DNA of 64,000 bases from Sinobacterium caligoides. Lineage in GTDB: Bacteria; Pseudomonadota; Gammaproteobacteria; Pseudomonadales; Sinobacteriaceae. This document shows, one piece after another, positions 8,561 through 17,579 of this stretch; within the stretch, counting starts at the first letter, position 1, and the number at the start of each line of letters is the position of its first letter. The notes beneath the pieces were generated by a model. The model saw nothing but the letters and a program-made list of their open reading frames with translations. It was not told where the DNA came from and made no database searches. Location of the stretch: contig NZ_RKHR01000005.1 of NCBI RefSeq assembly GCF_003752585.1, positions 344,947 through 408,946 of the forward strand, given 5' to 3'. A program made the position numbers and the translations under genes.

Positions 8561-9181
8561 TTAAGCCGCTGACTCTATTAAGTCTTCAAAATTTGACTTT
8601 TTCATCCGAGCAATCATATCATCGTTTAAATCACTCACTTCAGACATATTTTTATTCGACGAATAAAACGAGCCGTCCGGGTGCTCTTTCCCTAAGAAGT
8701 CACATAGTGGCCCCCAACCTTCGCCTTCCGTAACACTAAGAACGAGAAGGTCGCTTTCACGCCCTGCAAAGTACGCTTTCACATCCCTGACATGGTTCTC
8801 ATAAGCCGCTCTAAACATCGCCTCATCAAAGTACGGCGTCCCAAAGACTTTCAGCCTTAAATCCATATAAAACTTCTTAACCTTTTCTAATTCAGCACTA
8901 GAAATAGCAAGATCAAAGTCGGGGTCTTTACTGTACTGCGGCGCACATGATGCCAGCCAATTGTCGACATTGCGTTCCGTTAGAATAAACTTAGAGCCAG
9001 GATACAGACGATCTAGACTCTCATACTGCGAAGCAACAGAAAGATTAACCGCCGCATCACAGCTAGCAATATCCATGTTCGTCACGGGAAAATGTATGCA
9101 ATTATAGCCAAGCTGAGTTAAAGCATGATGTAAACTCGTGGTACCTGTCTTAGACAGTCCCAATCCAAAAATTTTTGACAC
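8561..9181 (-). CDS. Sulfotransferase-family P-loop protein
   Basis: I place the start at GTG 9181 because AAGGA lies 7 bases upstream, and the protein then begins VSKIFGLGLSKTGTTSL, the normal N-terminus of this family; an upstream ATG at 9229 would add 16 residues. SKTGTTSLHHAL is the 5'-phosphosulfate-binding loop of PAPS-dependent sulfotransferases. FILTERNVDNWLAS is the 3'-phosphate-binding region. The 206-residue length suits the small bacterial Sulfotransfer_4-like group. The acceptor is unknown. Confidence 0.75.
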   Translation of the reverse strand: MSKIFGLGLSKTGTTSLHHALTQLGYNCIHFPVTNMDIASCDAAVNLSVASQYESLDRLYPGSKFILTERNVDNWLASCAPQYSKDPDFDLAISSAELEKVKKFYMDLRLKVFGTPYFDEAMFRAAYENHVRDVKAYFAGRESDLLVLSVTEGEGWGPLCDFLGKEHPDGSFYSSNKNMSEVSDLNDDMIARMKKSNFEDLIESAA

Positions 9182-9229
9182 AATAATATCCTTATAATAC
9201 CGACAGCCATCAGAAATAAAGTCGCTCAT

Positions 9230-9605
9230 TGATTATAAAAACCATTTTTTTAACACAACTTTACGTAGCCACCTACAACGTGGAGACACACACTAACAAT
9301 AAAAATTAGTAATTAAAAGAAATTAAAAGAAATTGTCGACAAGGCCACACTAGCTTGTCGCGATGACAGCCTATACGCCCTCACCAACAATTTAGCAAAG
9401 ACCCCCACTCTCTTCATGACTACGTCGCTCAAGATAAAAGCTGTAGCGAAAAAAGGCCTGAACAGCCATCGGAATACTTTCTATTTACCCTGAAAACAAG
9501 GCGATAATCAGCAAAATGAAAAGCATTGTTGATACGAAAACCTGCGCAGAATTAACGCAGACCTATGAAAACTTCTGCCACTAACCACTTGTTTCTTTGA
9601 TAATT
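9230..9605. other. Gene-free stretch
   Basis: AT-rich; contains a short direct repeat (AATTAAAAGAAATTAAAAGAA near 9310-9332) and nothing else recognised. Confidence 0.3.
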
Positions 9606-10205
9606 TTATTCTGCAACAGCCTGAAATGCATAGGGGTCATTACTAGAGTCATCATTCCAGCTATATTCTGTATTGTGCTCAATACACTTCGCCTCGCCTT
9701 TTCCTCTGATTTGCTGAATATAAAAAAGCGCTGTATCAATGCCAGCAGATACGCCAGAAGAAGTAAGAAACTTGCCATCATCTACCCAGCGCGCACTAGG
9801 CTGCCAGTTAACCTTATTCGATAAACTCGTTACCCACTGATAAGCCATCTTATTGGTCGTAGCACTCACCCCATCCAAGATGCCAGCTCGAGCCAATAAG
9901 GCGGCGCCGGTACAGACTGAAAATACTTTCTCCGATACCTTCGCCTGTTGATAAAGCCAACTCAATAACTTCTTATCGTCGACTAGCTTTCGAGTCCCTA
10001 AGCCGCCGGGAATGATAAACAAATCGCACGGATACGTATCCTCTAGATCCATGTCTGTGACAACTCTAGGTCCATGAGCACACGTCACCATAGCCTTATC
10101 ACCCACCAGCTTTATATCAACATTCTCCATATGCCCCAACACCCCTATGGGACCATGAAGATCTAAGGTTTCATACTCATCAAAAACTAAAGCTAATATT
10201 TTCAT
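9606..10205 (-). CDS. DJ-1/PfpI-family protein (isonitrile hydratase-like)
   Basis: With the start at ATG 10205 (AGAGAG upstream), it has 199 residues. MKILALVFDEYETLDLHGPIGVLG is the usual N-terminus of the PfpI_2/InhA group, and VFSVCTGAALLARAGILDG carries the nucleophile-elbow Cys. The frame is open upstream to a TTG at 10319, and those 38 residues (SGEFLSIILSAAGTAVTVS...SLFAA) look like a signal peptide, even a Tat-like one that has lost its twin Arg. So an exported form is possible. A second DJ-1 gene lies nearby at 11293. Confidence 0.75.
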   Translation of the reverse strand: MKILALVFDEYETLDLHGPIGVLGHMENVDIKLVGDKAMVTCAHGPRVVTDMDLEDTYPCDLFIIPGGLGTRKLVDDKKLLSWLYQQAKVSEKVFSVCTGAALLARAGILDGVSATTNKMAYQWVTSLSNKVNWQPSARWVDDGKFLTSSGVSAGIDTALFYIQQIRGKGEAKCIEHNTEYSWNDDSSNDPYAFQAVAE

Positions 10206-10439
10206 AGGATTCTCTCTTGTGGCAGCAAACAATGAACTAGGCGCAATACTAACAGTAACGGCTGTACCTGCGGCAGATAGAATTATGGATAAAAACTCAC
10301 CGCTTTCATATTCCCTCAAAATGATCGTTAATTAATTTGACTAAGGGAAACTGCAACCTCAGACCCATTTTAATCATTTAATTTAATTCAGCAATGTTGA
10401 AAGATAGAACACAGTGTTGCTCTTTTCTGACGATCGCGA

Positions 10440-10680
10440 AACCCACGACCAACACGGGCAGTCGAGGCGCAGATACGGCGATGCTCATAGGGCGGCACCG
10501 CGTAAGCATCAGCATCATAAAGAAAGGCTTTACGAATACAGCGATAAAACGCAGGCATTACTCTTGCGAAGTGTAGAGACGAACTAAGGCCCTCCCCCAG
10601 AGTCTTGTATCATATCTAGAAGAGTACTGGAGAGAGGTCCGTCTAACGTGGGCAGTTAAGTATTTCTGTAACTTTAATTT
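10440..10680. repeat. Decayed RAYT-derived miniature element (antisense transposase 5' remnant plus end sequence)
   Basis: Part of this stretch matches 36460-36690: AAAGGCTTTACGAATACAGCG and CTTGCGAAGTGTAG match the antisense 5' end of a RAYT gene. CTAGAAGAGTACTGGAGAGAGGTCC and ACGTGGGCAGTTAAGTATTT match the terminal segment. It has internal deletions and no coding capacity. Confidence 0.6.
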
Positions 10681-10693
10681 ATATTTTTGATGA

Positions 10694-11179
10694 CTACTCT
10701 TCAATACTCCCTAAAAATTTCCTTAACAACTTATTTAGGGTGTTATGTTCTTCCTCTGTTAAACCTGAAGTCAACCTATCTTGGGTTGCTACGTGCGCAG
10801 TAACCGCCGAATCGATAATGGCAAAACCTTTCTCCGTTAACGACACAATAACACTACGTGCGTCATCGGGATTCTGCATGCGCTCGACCAAACCTGATTT
10901 TGACAATTGGTCTATTCGATTCGTCATCGTACCTGACGTTACCATCATGGTCGCCAGCAAGTCATTGGGCGAAAGCGCATAAGGCGGGCCAGTGCGAAGT
11001 AGCGTCGCCAGCACATCAAAACTCGCAGCATTCAAGCCATACTCAGCAAAGGTCTTTGTCATTTCCTGACTAAGATGCTGCGTAATGCGCTTAAAACGCC
11101 CGACCAAGCTCATAGAGCTAACATCTAAATCAGGCCTGACTTGATTCCACTGTTCAATAATCTCATCTACTTTATCCAC
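10694..11179 (-). CDS. MarR-family transcriptional regulator
   Basis: I choose the GTG at 11179 (TTGGAAA just upstream), giving 161 residues starting VDKVDEIIEQW; this keeps the two palindromic operators outside the coding region. The winged-helix core is LSPNDLLATMMVTSGTMTNR followed by the wing RMQNPDDARSVIVSLTEKG, with a DxR motif typical of MarR. It is divergently transcribed from the DJ-1 gene at 11293. It probably represses that gene and itself, and responds to an oxidant or electrophile, as many MarR/DJ-1 pairs do (inference). Confidence 0.85.
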   Translation of the reverse strand: MDKVDEIIEQWNQVRPDLDVSSMSLVGRFKRITQHLSQEMTKTFAEYGLNAASFDVLATLLRTGPPYALSPNDLLATMMVTSGTMTNRIDQLSKSGLVERMQNPDDARSVIVSLTEKGFAIIDSAVTAHVATQDRLTSGLTEEEHNTLNKLLRKFLGSIEE

Positions 11180-11226
11180 TTTATTTCCAAGTCTTATATA
11201 TCCACAGCGATGATCACAAATATATG

Positions 11227-11266
11227 TCTTGACGTCAAGATAACGGATGGTATCTTGACGTCGAGA
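11227..11266. promoter_or_regulatory. Twin MarR operator candidates
   Basis: A perfect 14-bp palindrome TCTTGACGTCAAGA (11227-11240) and a copy with one mismatch, TCTTGACGTCGAGA (11253-11266). Their centres are 26 bp apart, between the divergent MarR and DJ-1 genes and 27-66 bp before the DJ-1 ATG. The position and symmetry fit binding by the adjacent regulator. Confidence 0.75.
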
Positions 11267-11292
11267 CAAACAAAACAAAACTAGGGAACAGT

Positions 11293-12075
11293 ATGAAACT
11301 TCTTATCCATTTAATAGCAACATTACTTATCACGCTCAACTCTTCGAGTAGCTTCGCTAAAAATAACGCCAAGGTACTGATCGTTTTAACCAGCCACTCA
11401 CAATTAGGAGACACAGGGAAAAAAACAGGATTTTGGCTGCCAGAGCTCACCCACCCCTATTACGAACTGACTGACGCCGGTTACTCTACTGATATCGCGA
11501 GTATTCAAGGCGGGATGGCCCCGATTGACCCTGGCAGCTACGATGACAAAGACGAATACAACAACCGCTTCTTGAAAGACCCAGAGCTACTATCTAAGGT
11601 CATCAAATCCATTCCCATAGAGAATATTGACCCTGCAGACTATAGCGCCGTGATCTACAGCGGCGGCTCAGGCACAATGTGGGACTTTCCAAACAACGCA
11701 CACGTCGACCGCCTCACCAAGGCTATTTATGAAAGCAATGGCATTGTATCCGCCATCTGCCATGGGCCAGCCGCCCTGATCAATGTGAAGCTATCAGACG
11801 GAAGTTACCTCATTGCAGGTAAAAAAATAGCCGCATTCACCAACGATGAAGAGGCCGATATCGGGCAAACTGAGATTCTGCCCTTCTTGTTACAAGATAA
11901 ACTACTAGAGATAGGCGCAGACCACATCTATGCTAAATCGTGGGCTGAAAATGTTGTTGTTGATGGCCGCCTAATTACGGGTCAAAACCCTGCCTCAGCC
12001 AAGAAAGTCGCCACAAAAATTATTAAACACCTCAAGGAGACACAAAAAAACAATGAAAAGGGCTTACATTTATAG
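11293..12075 (+). CDS. Exported DJ-1/PfpI-family protein (Hsp31-like)
   Basis: The 260-residue protein has a Sec signal peptide (residues 1-22, ending SSFA). The domain that follows is of the Hsp31/class I glutamine amidotransferase-like type: GGMAPIDPGSYDD, YSGGSGTMWDFPNN, then SAICHGPAAL with the nucleophile Cys, and NEEAD/AENVVVDGRLITGQNPASA near the end. Members include glyoxalase III-type and chaperone enzymes, but export is unusual. GGGA precedes the ATG. It is divergent from the MarR gene and has twin operator sites in its promoter. Confidence 0.8.
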   Translation: MKLLIHLIATLLITLNSSSSFAKNNAKVLIVLTSHSQLGDTGKKTGFWLPELTHPYYELTDAGYSTDIASIQGGMAPIDPGSYDDKDEYNNRFLKDPELLSKVIKSIPIENIDPADYSAVIYSGGSGTMWDFPNNAHVDRLTKAIYESNGIVSAICHGPAALINVKLSDGSYLIAGKKIAAFTNDEEADIGQTEILPFLLQDKLLEIGADHIYAKSWAENVVVDGRLITGQNPASAKKVATKIIKHLKETQKNNEKGLHL

Positions 12076-12103
12076 GGAGAGTGTTAAAAATAATAAAACT
12101 TTC

Positions 12104-12360
12104 CACCCACTTCACCTTACCTGAATTCACATATTTTCTGTCGAAGAGTGACGGCTATGAAGGTGGGCTTCACTGGTCTTTGTAATTTCTTCGTTGGCTA
12201 TACGATCCATACATAAATACAACCTTCACAAAGCAGTATTTTTTGGTTACGCCTTAATATCAATACATCACTGACTAAGTTGGCTCTATATCATCTTACT
12301 TTAAATGAAAACATTTGAGATAGAGCCAACAACTAATGTGGGTGGCTTAGTATTTTGTAG
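12104..12360. repeat. Partial copy of the ~150-bp palindromic repeat plus end sequence
   Basis: 12104-12190 matches the palindromic repeat (CACATATTTTCTGTCGAAGAGTG ... CTGGTCTTTGTAATT, interrupted by a deletion). 12279-12289 and 12320-12330 form an exact 11-bp inverted pair, GTTGGCTCTAT/ATAGAGCCAAC. 12334-12356 is the terminal segment (TGTGGGTGGCTTAGTATTTT). No gene. Confidence 0.6.
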
Positions 12361-12434
12361 ATTACGTAAAAATCAGCGACCTACTAGAGATTCCAGAAGT
12401 CGAGCTACCATCTTCCTGCGTAATGGATTCAAAT

Positions 12435-12947
12435 TTAAAAATTATTTGAAAGCCTTCGCTTAGGTTTGATAACCGAACCTGTTAACTTGTCCCTAATCAT
12501 CATCAGACTTGTACCGTCGACACTTGGTTGAATTATATTGCCTTTCACCCAAGACATGGCACCAATAATAGCTTTCTGTATATTTCGTTGCCTTGAATGA
12601 GTTATGCCAAACTTTTCCCAATAGGCATATGAACCTAACTCGAATTGCGTTTCAGCGATCACAGTCGAACAATTCTGATGCGAAGCATGGCGTAAGGCCA
12701 ATAGCATACCCAAAATCCCCCAACCTCTCCCTTCTTCGCCAGCTACTGTTTTTGGATAGTCGACACTAAGAGAGCTGCCTGCAATAGTGGCTTTAATGCT
12801 GAAGACTTGATATCCATTTTCATAAATCCTTATTTTACCAGAAGATTTATTAACCGTAATGCCATTTCCCAAGCTAAAATAGTGTCCACGGTTGTCAAGC
12901 TGCTTAGCACAAAGTATCACTGTACTTAACTCAATATCTTTAGGCAT
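12435..12947 (-). CDS. Hypothetical protein, possibly GNAT-like
   Basis: AAGGAG 8 bases upstream of ATG 12947 decides the start, giving 170 residues. The middle, EEGRGWGILGMLLALRHASHQNCSTVIAET followed by SYAYWEKFGI, resembles the acetyl-CoA loop/helix and the terminal YWEKxG element of GNAT enzymes. The N-terminal beta strands are not convincing, and there is a basic C-terminus (KPKRRLSNNF). No partner genes. Function not assigned. Confidence 0.45.
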   Translation of the reverse strand: MPKDIELSTVILCAKQLDNRGHYFSLGNGITVNKSSGKIRIYENGYQVFSIKATIAGSSLSVDYPKTVAGEEGRGWGILGMLLALRHASHQNCSTVIAETQFELGSYAYWEKFGITHSRQRNIQKAIIGAMSWVKGNIIQPSVDGTSLMMIRDKLTGSVIKPKRRLSNNF

Positions 12948-13359
12948 CGTATTACTCTCCTTGTTCGACCTTAATAAAATCGCAAACAAATACGTCAATC
13001 TCAACCACATTGTTTTCCATCTTCTAAAATATTATCAAGCTCAATAAAACTAAGCGAGTAATAAACGCCATCTAAAAATATTGTAACAAACACAGCTTAT
13101 CGTACGCCAACTTTGATTGCTGCCGCACCCGGCTAAACGGAAGAAGTCTGGTTAATGCGAGTGACTTAGCATTTTCGCCTAGTATTTCGCCTTAGTGCTT
13201 TCTTAGAGAGAGTTTATGATCACGCCTGCATGACGCTAACATTACAGCCTACATTAAATATATAAATTTAAAAAACATGCAAAGCAAAAAACTTAACGCC
13301 TTGTTTAGAATTTTTTACTATGCAACAATGCAAATCAATCAAGATCAAGGAAGCTTGTT
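12948..13359. other. Intergenic region with degenerate end-sequence copies
   Basis: 13155-13190 contains GCGAGTGACTTAGCATTTT and CCTAGTATTT, degenerate versions of the element end seen at 12334 and 36660. AAGGAAG precedes the gene at 13360. Nothing else was recognised. Confidence 0.35.
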
Positions 13360-13827
13360 ATGAATAAAAAACTTTTAATATTAACATTAGCCACTTTAGT
13401 TAGCGGCAATGCGTTGGCTTACAATACAAATATCACCAACACAACATCTGTTGAAGTAACAATTAAAGCAGGTTCTAAGGTCATAGCAACAATTGAACCT
13501 GACAAAACTGTAATAACAGAACTTAACCCCTACACTTCTTATGCATTTTCTTATCAAGGACAATGGGCTCCACAAGGGCTGGGTACCATACAAAAATATA
13601 CCGATCTTGTTTATCAAATAACCCCTCAAGATCGAGCAAATGGAAGAGTCAACATTGAGACCAGCTTACAAACTGACAGCGGGAACGGCCACGTAGATAA
13701 TGTAAACAATAGCGCAGGCAGCAACGTGTATGGTGGAATCTGTGACCAAGATAACGGAGGGATAACTTGCACACTATCAAAAGGCGATTCATTGAAACAA
13801 TTGAACATAATATTTAAAGGTATTTAA
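13360..13827 (+). CDS. Small exported protein of unknown function
   Basis: The 155-residue protein has a clear Sec signal peptide (MNKKLLILTLATLVSGNALA, cleavage near 20). The mature part is Asn/Thr/Gly-rich with beta-strand character (VEVTIKAGSKVIATIEPDKTVITEL) and ends with two Cys in GGICDQDNGGITCTL, probably a disulfide. A good SD (AAGGAAG) is present. It resembles small secreted beta-proteins, but no family is recognised. It lies between two repeat copies. Confidence 0.55.
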   Translation: MNKKLLILTLATLVSGNALAYNTNITNTTSVEVTIKAGSKVIATIEPDKTVITELNPYTSYAFSYQGQWAPQGLGTIQKYTDLVYQITPQDRANGRVNIETSLQTDSGNGHVDNVNNSAGSNVYGGICDQDNGGITCTLSKGDSLKQLNIIFKGI

Positions 13828-13882
13828 TAAGTTTGGCATGGATGCCACCGTGTACCATACGCTATATCACCAAAGCGGCATA

Positions 13883-14060
13883 AACCCTCAGCCGTGACCC
13901 ACTACCTCTAAATGCCACTCAGAACCCATAATCACACTTGCCACCTCGCTTTCCCTTACCTCGATCCGCACGCTTTCTGGCGAAAAGTATTTGAGAGAGT
14001 GACAAGCTGACTATAGCAACGAGCTTTACTGGGCGCCATTGAGCATCGGAACCTTTGTCA
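13883..14060. repeat. Copy of the ~150-bp imperfect palindromic repeat
   Basis: Aligns with 36286-36464 and 31415-31580: shared blocks AGCCGTGA-CCACTAC, CACTCAGA-CCCATAA, CTCGCTTTCCCTTACC, TTTCTGGCGAAAAGT and GAGCTTTACTGGG. It can fold: CTCGCTTTC (13944-13952) opposes a degenerate GAGAGAGTGA arm. Confidence 0.65.
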
Positions 14061-14105
14061 TTCTAGGCTTAGCCCGCGATAGCACTAAGCCTTCGATCAA
14101 GACGA

Positions 14106-15134
14106 CTAGTACTGCGCATTCGCCTTGTTAATCTCGCTGAGATAAACCGACAGCAGTTGTTTCATGTTATTATCGCCCTCCTCTTCAAGCATCTTTTTAA
14201 CTGCAGGCTGTGACACTGCCCGCATTCTCTCCCGCTCTTTTTGCGACAGTGTGTGGGTCTTCATTCTCTTGGCTAAATAAGGCAACCCCTTGGTCTTAGA
14301 GTTCTCAATCGCAAGAGCCACACCGCGCCCTGCAACCGTCGCAGCTCGAGTCGCACGTGCTATAATTCTCTTCTCCTCCTCGTTGATGCTGTCATAAAGC
14401 TTTTTATTCATGCTAAAAACATAAGGGGTAAAGAGATGATTAGTGACAGTAAGATACTTCTGAGTCTCATAGAGCTTAGCCACCGATATCGTCGATAGTG
14501 GGTTCATCTGGCCATCTACCATCCCTCTCTGCAAGCCCGTGTAGAGCTCTCCCCAACTCATAGGATAGGCTTGCGCCCCAATAGAATTAACCATCACCTG
14601 CTGCGCCGGCACCTTCATCGTACGGAGTCTTATTCCCTCAAAATCCTCCAGCTTAGTTATCGGTCTTTTGGAATTAGTAAATGAATAAAAACCGCCACTA
14701 TCGGGGAAGCCGAGAACTTTGATGTCTTTCAAAGTATCCTCCATATCGGCAGCCAAAGCATCACCAAAAGGGCCATCCCAAACGCGATACGCTGCGGCAG
14801 ATGAATTAAAGGCAAAGGGTAAGTCGATTAGCTCCATTCGCGGATAACTATCACCCATGGCCCCACTCGATGTGAGCGTTGCCTGGATGATTCCCTTACG
14901 CAGCATTGAAAGGTGCTCCCTATCTGAACCCAGTTGATTCATGGGGTACATTTCCACCAAAATCTGGCCATTACTCTCCGCCTCAACAATACTTTTAAAT
15001 GTCCCCGCAAAGGCATGAGCGGGATTTTCCAAAATATCCTCCCTATTATCATGGGCAAACTTGATAACGGTCTGGCCAAAAGCGGCCGCTGACAGCCCCG
15101 CGGACAGCAACGCTGCTAGTAATATCCTTTTCAT
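14106..15134 (-). CDS. TRAP transporter solute-binding protein, DctP type (orphan)
   Basis: The 342-residue protein has a signal peptide (MKRILLAALLSAGLSAAAFG). The fold is that of DctP/TRAP periplasmic receptors: KFAHDNREDILENPAHAFAGTFK, then GSDREHLSMLRKGIIQAT, EGIRLRTMKVPAQQ with the conserved carboxylate-binding Arg, and ELYTGLQRGMVDGQ. It would bind a C4-dicarboxylate or other organic acid in the periplasm. There are no dctQ/dctM membrane genes on either side, so it must pair with a transporter elsewhere or act as a sensor. AAAGGA precedes the ATG. Confidence 0.85.
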   Translation of the reverse strand: MKRILLAALLSAGLSAAAFGQTVIKFAHDNREDILENPAHAFAGTFKSIVEAESNGQILVEMYPMNQLGSDREHLSMLRKGIIQATLTSSGAMGDSYPRMELIDLPFAFNSSAAAYRVWDGPFGDALAADMEDTLKDIKVLGFPDSGGFYSFTNSKRPITKLEDFEGIRLRTMKVPAQQVMVNSIGAQAYPMSWGELYTGLQRGMVDGQMNPLSTISVAKLYETQKYLTVTNHLFTPYVFSMNKKLYDSINEEEKRIIARATRAATVAGRGVALAIENSKTKGLPYLAKRMKTHTLSQKERERMRAVSQPAVKKMLEEEGDNNMKQLLSVYLSEINKANAQY

Positions 15135-15708
15135 AAAATAATTCCTTTATTAAATGTATTGCTCAACTGTTTTTATTTTATTACCCACACCTATATTAAC
15201 GGCACAACATTAAGCCTTTAAACGCTATTAGCAAAGCTTACTGCGAGCTCGCAACAATATTTTAGTGACCACTCCTTTGTATTTTCACCACACACTAGCG
15301 CAACACTCGCATAATTTGAAGTAACAATTGTCTGACAGCTGTAATTATTTACGACACACCGCGCGGATTACTACAAATGCCGTTAAGATTTTCACACCAC
15401 ACCCTCTTATCTTAACCCACATAGTGTCTGTCGTAAGGCTTTTGAGAAGGTAGCATGATGGCAGTGAATTCAACTTAACTTCGCATACTCTTCTTCTGCA
15501 ATTAATTGTCTTTGTAAATTTTCATTAACCTATGTTAAAGTCCCCGACGCTAAAAAACACACCCAGCGAAGCAAATAACAACACATAAAAGTCGAACTAC
15601 TACTAACTCAATATTCCTTATGTGAAAAGCTTAAATCTGCTTATTAAACAGATCATATCAGAGCCTACCGTTACGGCCTTAACCTTAATAATTTAAAGAA
15701 TTGATTTT
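15135..15708. other. Long divergent intergenic region
   Basis: 574 bp between the TRAP receptor and MFS genes. AT-rich near both starts; CTTATGTGAAAAGC is repeat-like. No gene or clear structure beyond divergent promoters. Confidence 0.3.
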
Positions 15709-16902
15709 ATGGATAAAACTACAGATTCATTCATGCTGCCTGAATTAAATATGCAGTCCAAAGCTGGCTGGTTAATTTGGGCCGCAATCCTAATCGGCGC
15801 TATCAACCTTCGCACAGTAATGACATCAGTTTCACCCTTAATGCCTGCCCTCATTGATGAACTGAAAGCTAGCTCTATAGGCGTAAGCTTTTTGTATTCA
15901 ATCCCCATTTTATGCATGGGTTTATTTTCACAGATATCCGTATGGATTATTAAGAAAATTCATATTGAAAAAGCGATTTCAGCATTACTGTTCATACAGG
16001 GTATTAGCATGATTATGCGTTATTACTCCCCCGGCTATATCACATTGATAGTGAGCGCTATTATTTCAGGCGTAGCCATTGCCGCCCTAGGCCCATTGAT
16101 ATCAGGCTTTGTAAAAAAACACCTTGCACATAAAGCCACCCTCGGCATGAGCGTGTTTACATTCTCGATTGGGCTAGGCGCTGCCTTGAGTGCATCATTA
16201 TCTGGCTGGCTCTATACCAGCGGCACAGCAGACTGGCCATTTAGCCTAGCAACATGGGGTGTTCTCTCCATCTTGTCCGCTATGTTTTGGCTCAATATAA
16301 AATCCGATAACAGTAACAGCCAATCACCTACCAACAGTGACTATACGATTCCTAAGAAAAACATCACCGTTTATTTTCTCGTTATTTTCTTCGCGTTACA
16401 GGCCGGGCTAACCTTTTCATTGATGGCTTGGCTGACACCTCTTCTAGTGAACAAAACGAACGACTACTCTTTGGCCACTTACTATTTCAGCCTCTTTAGC
16501 TTCCTTCAGTTGGTTGGGAGCTTGATATTCCCGCCTTTACTTGAAAAGCTGGGGTCAAAACATGGGGAATATATCTCAGCCGGTTTCGTTCTTTTAGGGG
16601 TGATTTCTTTATCTCTCCCCGGAAACATTCCTCTTGGCTTACTACTGACAGGGGTAGGCTGTGGCGCTGTTTTCTCATACTCTCTAATGATGCCCTTACA
16701 ACTGACCAAAAACTACAAAGAATGCAGTGCCTGGTCTGCTTTAATGCTGGGCGGCGGCTACACACTATCTAGCCTATTTCCGCTAGGCTATGCTGTTTTA
16801 CAAGACAAAGGCAGTGATCATCCAATGATATTTTTAATGCTCATCATTCAAGCTGCAAGCCTTCTTGGTGTTTTGGTCTTTCTAAAAAGGCGTATAGTAT
16901 AA
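15709..16902 (+). CDS. CynX/NimT-type MFS transporter
   Basis: The 397-residue protein has about 12 hydrophobic segments. The N-terminal block WAAILIGAINLRTVMTSVSPLMPALIDEL is characteristic of the CynX/NimT (cyanate/nitroimidazole) subfamily of the major facilitator superfamily, and the second half begins near residue 220 after a hydrophilic linker (SDNSNSQSPTNSDYT). The role is import or export of a small anion or drug; the substrate is unknown. The SD is weak. No linked cyanase or regulator. Confidence 0.8.
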   Translation: MDKTTDSFMLPELNMQSKAGWLIWAAILIGAINLRTVMTSVSPLMPALIDELKASSIGVSFLYSIPILCMGLFSQISVWIIKKIHIEKAISALLFIQGISMIMRYYSPGYITLIVSAIISGVAIAALGPLISGFVKKHLAHKATLGMSVFTFSIGLGAALSASLSGWLYTSGTADWPFSLATWGVLSILSAMFWLNIKSDNSNSQSPTNSDYTIPKKNITVYFLVIFFALQAGLTFSLMAWLTPLLVNKTNDYSLATYYFSLFSFLQLVGSLIFPPLLEKLGSKHGEYISAGFVLLGVISLSLPGNIPLGLLLTGVGCGAVFSYSLMMPLQLTKNYKECSAWSALMLGGGYTLSSLFPLGYAVLQDKGSDHPMIFLMLIIQAASLLGVLVFLKRRIV

Positions 16903-16929
16903 CGCCCCGCATACGGTGGTATCAGACAA

Positions 16930-17005
16930 GCCGATACCACCTATTACCACCTCGCTTTCTCCCTGCGCATGGCGTGCTTTCCTTGGTGGCAGCACCCGTC
17001 ACAAA
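16930..17005 (+). pseudogene. Fragment of a RAYT transposase gene (5' part)
   Basis: CCTGCGCATGGCGTGCTTTC and GGTGGCAGCACCC match the segment of the intact RAYT that encodes RCVRRAFLCGND (35338-35373). Translated, the frame gives CAWRAFLGGSTRH. It is a short relic in the plus orientation, directly at the 3' end of the immunity-like gene at 16999. Confidence 0.5.
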
Positions 17006-17487
17006 CGAGATAATAAACCGATAAAGTTACTGCGCTGTAAAAACTCACCTGTAAATGAAACCTCTTGTCTCATCCTACTATTCTCGCTCGCCCCATAGAC
17101 TTTTCGACTTAAGTTATTCAGGCTAAACCCCGAATAACCTGTACCGTCAATGCTTACGACTCGGTTTAACAACAGATGCTCGCCATCAATTATAGCCTCC
17201 ATATCAATCTTACCTGCATGCTGCCCACCCTCTGAAGGCGATGTATAAAAATTATTAATAGAATTAATAAGCCAGCTAATCGCGGAGTATGGAAGGCAAA
17301 ATTGTGATTTCGAGTATTTCCCTTTATGAAATCGCCTCTCTTTTTCTTTAGATATAATCAACAACCCTGAATATTTCAATAAGAAGTAGGTCTGCTGATA
17401 CTTAGAAAAGCTGTCTAACTCCTCACCTAAATACACAAACCCCGTAGGTACACCGATAGCAATATCTATTTTTTCTGGGACAATCAC
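16999..17487 (-). CDS. Orphan immunity-like protein, paralog of the neighbouring gene
   Basis: The 162-residue protein aligns with the 173-residue protein at 17580: shared YFLLKYSGLLIIS / LYLLVKHEDHLALLIS, then SAISWLIN-INNFYTSPSEGGQHAG / KALSWFPWALEEFRKPPAEGGLHAG. GYSGFSLNNLSRK matches GYALVNRSRNK, and a terminal FLYELGFLALWRSL-like end is also shared. Its last residues abut a RAYT gene relic, so the C-terminus may be cut short (about 11 residues less than the paralog). It is probably an extra immunity gene for a related toxin variant (inference). Confidence 0.55.
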   Translation of the reverse strand: MIVPEKIDIAIGVPTGFVYLGEELDSFSKYQQTYFLLKYSGLLIISKEKERRFHKGKYSKSQFCLPYSAISWLINSINNFYTSPSEGGQHAGKIDMEAIIDGEHLLLNRVVSIDGTGYSGFSLNNLSRKVYGASENSRMRQEVSFTGEFLQRSNFIGLLSRL

Positions 17488-17579
17488 TGCACACCAACTA
17501 TTGACTATATATATGGCTCGTCACAGCTTATAACTTTTAACAGCGATTAATGACGCAGAGTTATTGATTAATTATTTTC

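Noticed and set aside
16916..17098. A 60-residue plus-strand ORF
   Set aside because: Its middle is a remnant of the RAYT 5' end; the rest is antisense to the immunity gene, so it is not a gene.
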